Shown here piece after piece: positions 62,131 to 64,000 of a stretch of DNA of 64,000 nt. The stretch is from NCBI GenBank assembly GCA_020073445.1, contig JAIQFE010000003.1:172374-236373 (forward strand), written 5' to 3'. Both the position numbers and the translations under genes were made by a program. The notes below the pieces were generated by a model, which ran no database searches, was not told the origin of the DNA, and saw only the letters and a list, made by a program, of their open reading frames with translations. Source of the DNA: Terriglobia bacterium. GTDB lineage: Bacteria; Acidobacteriota; Terriglobia; Bryobacterales; Bryobacteraceae. How positions within the stretch are numbered: the first letter of the stretch is position 1; every line of letters begins with the position of its first letter.

Positions 62131-62817
62131 GAAGGTGAGACGTACTCCCTGAACCGTTCGGTTCCGATGATTCTGAGATATAGGATAAACCACTTCGCCC
62201 GGGCCATGGTGGGTCTCTGGCCGAAAAGCACAGTGACAAAACGAACCCAAGAAGTTCTTGAAACTAAAGGGTCGGGTTCTGTTCACGATTTCCTCCTTCC
62301 TGCTCTGCGTTCCGCGGGGTTGGGGAGCGGGGTTCAGTTCAAGGTTTAACATCGCGAGGATTGGAAAACGATAGGAGGAAGAGCGCAAGTGGCTGAAAGA
62401 GCGAAGAGTAGATTTTTTCACAGCCACGGATTCGCAACTTCCCACAACCCGACTCTAGCCCGCTTGCTGCATGGCGAGTCTGGGGGACTAGATTGACAAC
62501 TGCGGATTATTCCTTGAGCAACGCCGCCGCCACATCTTCTACAGCGGCAAGCTCTCCACGCAGCAACCGGAGCACGCGAGAATCCTTCCTGCCAAAGTTC
62601 AGCTTCTCAATTTCCTGGGATAGCCAGGCGAAGAGCGCCCATCAAAGCATCAACCTTGAACAAGTGCTAGATGCCGCCGTACAGCTATTCGCCGCGTCGA
62701 ATATGACATCGAAAGGGAAAAAAGCACTCGGCCAGTCTGGGCTCCCTCACGCCGATTGGATCGCAAAAAGCCTTCTGGCCGCCGCGCCGCAGATGCCTTC
62801 GCTTACACTCAAACTAC
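62131..62817. other. 687-bp stretch with no confident gene
   Basis: The left part is the minus-strand leader of the SBBP gene, including a purine-rich GGAAGGAGG before a GTG at 62286. Bases 62507-62641 on the minus strand read as protein-like residues (LSQEIEKLNFGRKDSRVLRL, LRGELAAVEDVAAALLKE, then stop) but have no start, perhaps the end of a lost gene. The plus-strand frame from 62493 is also open but overlaps the next gene out of frame and has no ribosome-binding site. Confidence 0.4.
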
Positions 62818-63729
62818 ATGCTCAACCGGGGCTATGCCTACACCACAATCATCAGCAGCAAATACCATGGACAAACCCTGCTCTCCCACTTGGCAAGCCT
62901 TTACCCCCACTCAACCCCACAAGCCTGGCAACAAAAACTGAACAACGGCGAAGTCACCCTCAATGGCGTCACCGCCGCCGGAAGCGAATCGGTCACTTTA
63001 GGCCAAACCCTTGTCTGGAACCGTCCACCCTGGATTGAACCAGACTCCCCTCAGCACTTCGAAGTCCTGTTTGAAGACCCCCATCTGTTGGCCGTCAACA
63101 AACCCAGCGGGCTGCCCACCCTCCCCGGCGGCGGCTTCATGGAAAACACCCTCCTGCGCTTGGTGCAAAAGCAAGCCCCCAACGCAAACCCTGTCCACCG
63201 GTTGGGCCGAGCCACCACCGGCATCGTCCTCTTCGCCAAAACGCCGCAGGCGGCCTCTCATCTATTCGCAAACTGGAACACACCCAAAATTCGAAAAATC
63301 TACCGGGCGCTGGCTCAAAACATTGCACAGCACGACGCCTACGAAATCCTCACACCCATCGGCCTCGTACCGCACCCGCTCATCGGTTCCGTGTGGGCCG
63401 CCAACGGCAGTGGCAAACCGTCAAAGTCATTGGCAAAGGTGATCTCACGCAGCTTTGGCACCGGCACAACTAGCACCACAACATTTGAGGTAAGCCTAAA
63501 TTCGGGACGCCCTCATCAAATCCGAATCCATCTGGCATCCATCGGCCATCCCCTGGTAGGCGATCCTCTGTACGGCTTAACCGGCCAGCCTCTTGAAAAT
63601 CTCCCCGGCCTCCCCGGCGATGGAGGATATTTCCTGCACGCCCAATATCTGAAATTCCACCACCCCATCACCGGAGAACAAATTAATCTTGAGGCAGCTT
63701 TGCCGTCCGGATTCTCATTGCATCAGTAG
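62818..63729 (+). CDS. RluA-family pseudouridine synthase with atypical active-site motif
   Basis: 303 residues; TACACT at 62804-62809 lies 8 bases before the ATG, so the message may be leaderless. An S4-like N-terminal region (QAWQQKLNNGEVTLNGV) precedes the catalytic domain: LLAVNKPSGLPTLPGGG, VHRLGRATTGIVLFAKT, SGRPHQIRIHLASIGHPLVG and DPLYGL. The usual HRLDxxTSG motif reads HRLGRATTG, with Gly130 at the position of the catalytic Asp. I recall an HRLGR subfamily among cyanobacteria, so this may be a genuine subclass. Codon use (many CCC, AAC, CAA) differs from the neighbours and suggests transfer. Confidence 0.7.
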   Translation: MLNRGYAYTTIISSKYHGQTLLSHLASLYPHSTPQAWQQKLNNGEVTLNGVTAAGSESVTLGQTLVWNRPPWIEPDSPQHFEVLFEDPHLLAVNKPSGLPTLPGGGFMENTLLRLVQKQAPNANPVHRLGRATTGIVLFAKTPQAASHLFANWNTPKIRKIYRALAQNIAQHDAYEILTPIGLVPHPLIGSVWAANGSGKPSKSLAKVISRSFGTGTTSTTTFEVSLNSGRPHQIRIHLASIGHPLVGDPLYGLTGQPLENLPGLPGDGGYFLHAQYLKFHHPITGEQINLEAALPSGFSLHQ

Positions 63730-63734
63730 GTTCA

Positions 63735-63906
63735 CGGCAGGAATCTAAACCAGGGTGGCCGTTGAAACCTGCGCGATCCTCCCGCCATTCCGAATCGTAA
63801 CGAAGCCAGTCTTATTACACGCCAGTGATCCACAACTAATGGGATGGTCCGCCGCCTTCACGCCCGAGCAGTCTGGGCGAAGAAGATTGAATGAAGGAGA
63901 CATTCC
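63735..63906 (+). other. Left noncoding end of an IS110-type element, possible bridge-RNA region
   Basis: The 172 bp between the pseudouridine synthase and the transposase hold no gene. In IS110-group elements the noncoding RNA that guides target choice (bridge RNA) is encoded in the left end upstream of the transposase. I cannot place the exact element end or draw a certain fold. Confidence 0.35.
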
Positions 63907-64000
63907 ATGAACATACACACGATCGGCATTGACTTGGGCAAGACGAGTTTTCATCTGGTAGGTCTGAACGACCGAGGCGAGGTCGTCGTACGCAAGCACT
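63907..64000 (+). mobile_element. IS110-family transposase, N-terminal fragment cut by the window end
   Basis: The ATG at 63907 (GAAGGAGA upstream) starts MNIHTIGIDLGKTSFHLVGL and runs off the window. The IGIDLGKTSFHLV strand with its first catalytic Asp is the opening of the RuvC-like DEDD domain of IS110 transposases. Confidence 0.8.

Noticed and set aside
62493..63038. Plus-strand frame from a TTG before the pseudouridine synthase
   Set aside because: It overlaps the real gene out of frame for over 200 bp and has no Shine-Dalgarno; some protein-like stretches made me keep the region open in the description.

Overview
The window reads as a stretch of chromosome from a GC-rich Acidobacteriota bacterium of the Bryobacterales/Solibacter type. 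This is inferred from gene content: PadR beside a permease-prefix domain, a VWA protein of the acidobacterial type, SBBP beta-propeller and PEP-CTERM exported proteins, a CE15 glucuronoyl esterase, small coiled-coil/RGRPP proteins, and proteins with repeated GEFTRMF-like peptides. No rRNA or intact tRNA gene is seen, so the taxonomy is an inference.

Bases 1-34,600 are host chromosome. From left to right they hold an ECF sigma/anti-sigma operon cut by the window start, exported hydrolases, RNase T2, the rRNA methyltransferase RlmA, a PadR/signal-peptidase operon with a palindromic operator, a cytochrome c/TPR protein, and a cluster of apparently degenerate enzymes (tandem alpha/beta hydrolase, HtrA-like protein, LuxR protein without a phosphoacceptor). 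These are followed by an ArsR-AHSA1 pair, a PAP2 phosphatase, an MGDG-synthase-like glycosyltransferase, CE15 esterase, an M50-CBS protease, a DHH phosphoesterase, an S8 peptidase, an Fe-S scaffold/Fe-ADH pair, and a polysaccharide operon (GT4, DUF3108, GT4-methyltransferase fusion, ABC-2 permease).

Bases 34,589-44,967 are a 10.4 kb integrated element bounded by a 13-bp direct repeat (ATACTGTAAGACT). It carries a tyrosine integrase, an antisense HTH protein, a strong promoter with a long untranslated leader, an AlpA-like regulator, a replication initiator whose gene contains five palindromic iterons next to a purine/A-rich tract (a lambda-type origin), a P27-type small terminase, an HK97 prohead protease and an HK97 major capsid protein. 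Behind the capsid gene lie two tandem structured-RNA units with compensatory stem changes. Several small unknown and membrane proteins, a tRNA-like remnant and a LamG-like pseudogene follow. There is no portal, large terminase, connector or tail gene, so it looks like a minimal capsid-encoding phage satellite, loosely like the mycobacterial phiRv1/phiRv2 elements, or a reduced prophage. It split a divergent intergenic region of about 50 bp between the VWA gene and an alkA-like glycosylase.

Bases 45,003-64,000 are chromosome again: DNA glycosylase; a tight operon yebC-ruvC-(exported protein)-(TPR-TlpA thioredoxin)-deoB joined mostly by ATGA overlaps; miaB and a bifunctional nuclease; a tandem pair of exported paralogues; a sodium/solute symporter overlapping an APC permease; an RGRPP protein paralogous to one inside the element; pyrF; a large SBBP protein; an atypical RluA-type pseudouridine synthase; and the left end of an IS110-family element running off the window.
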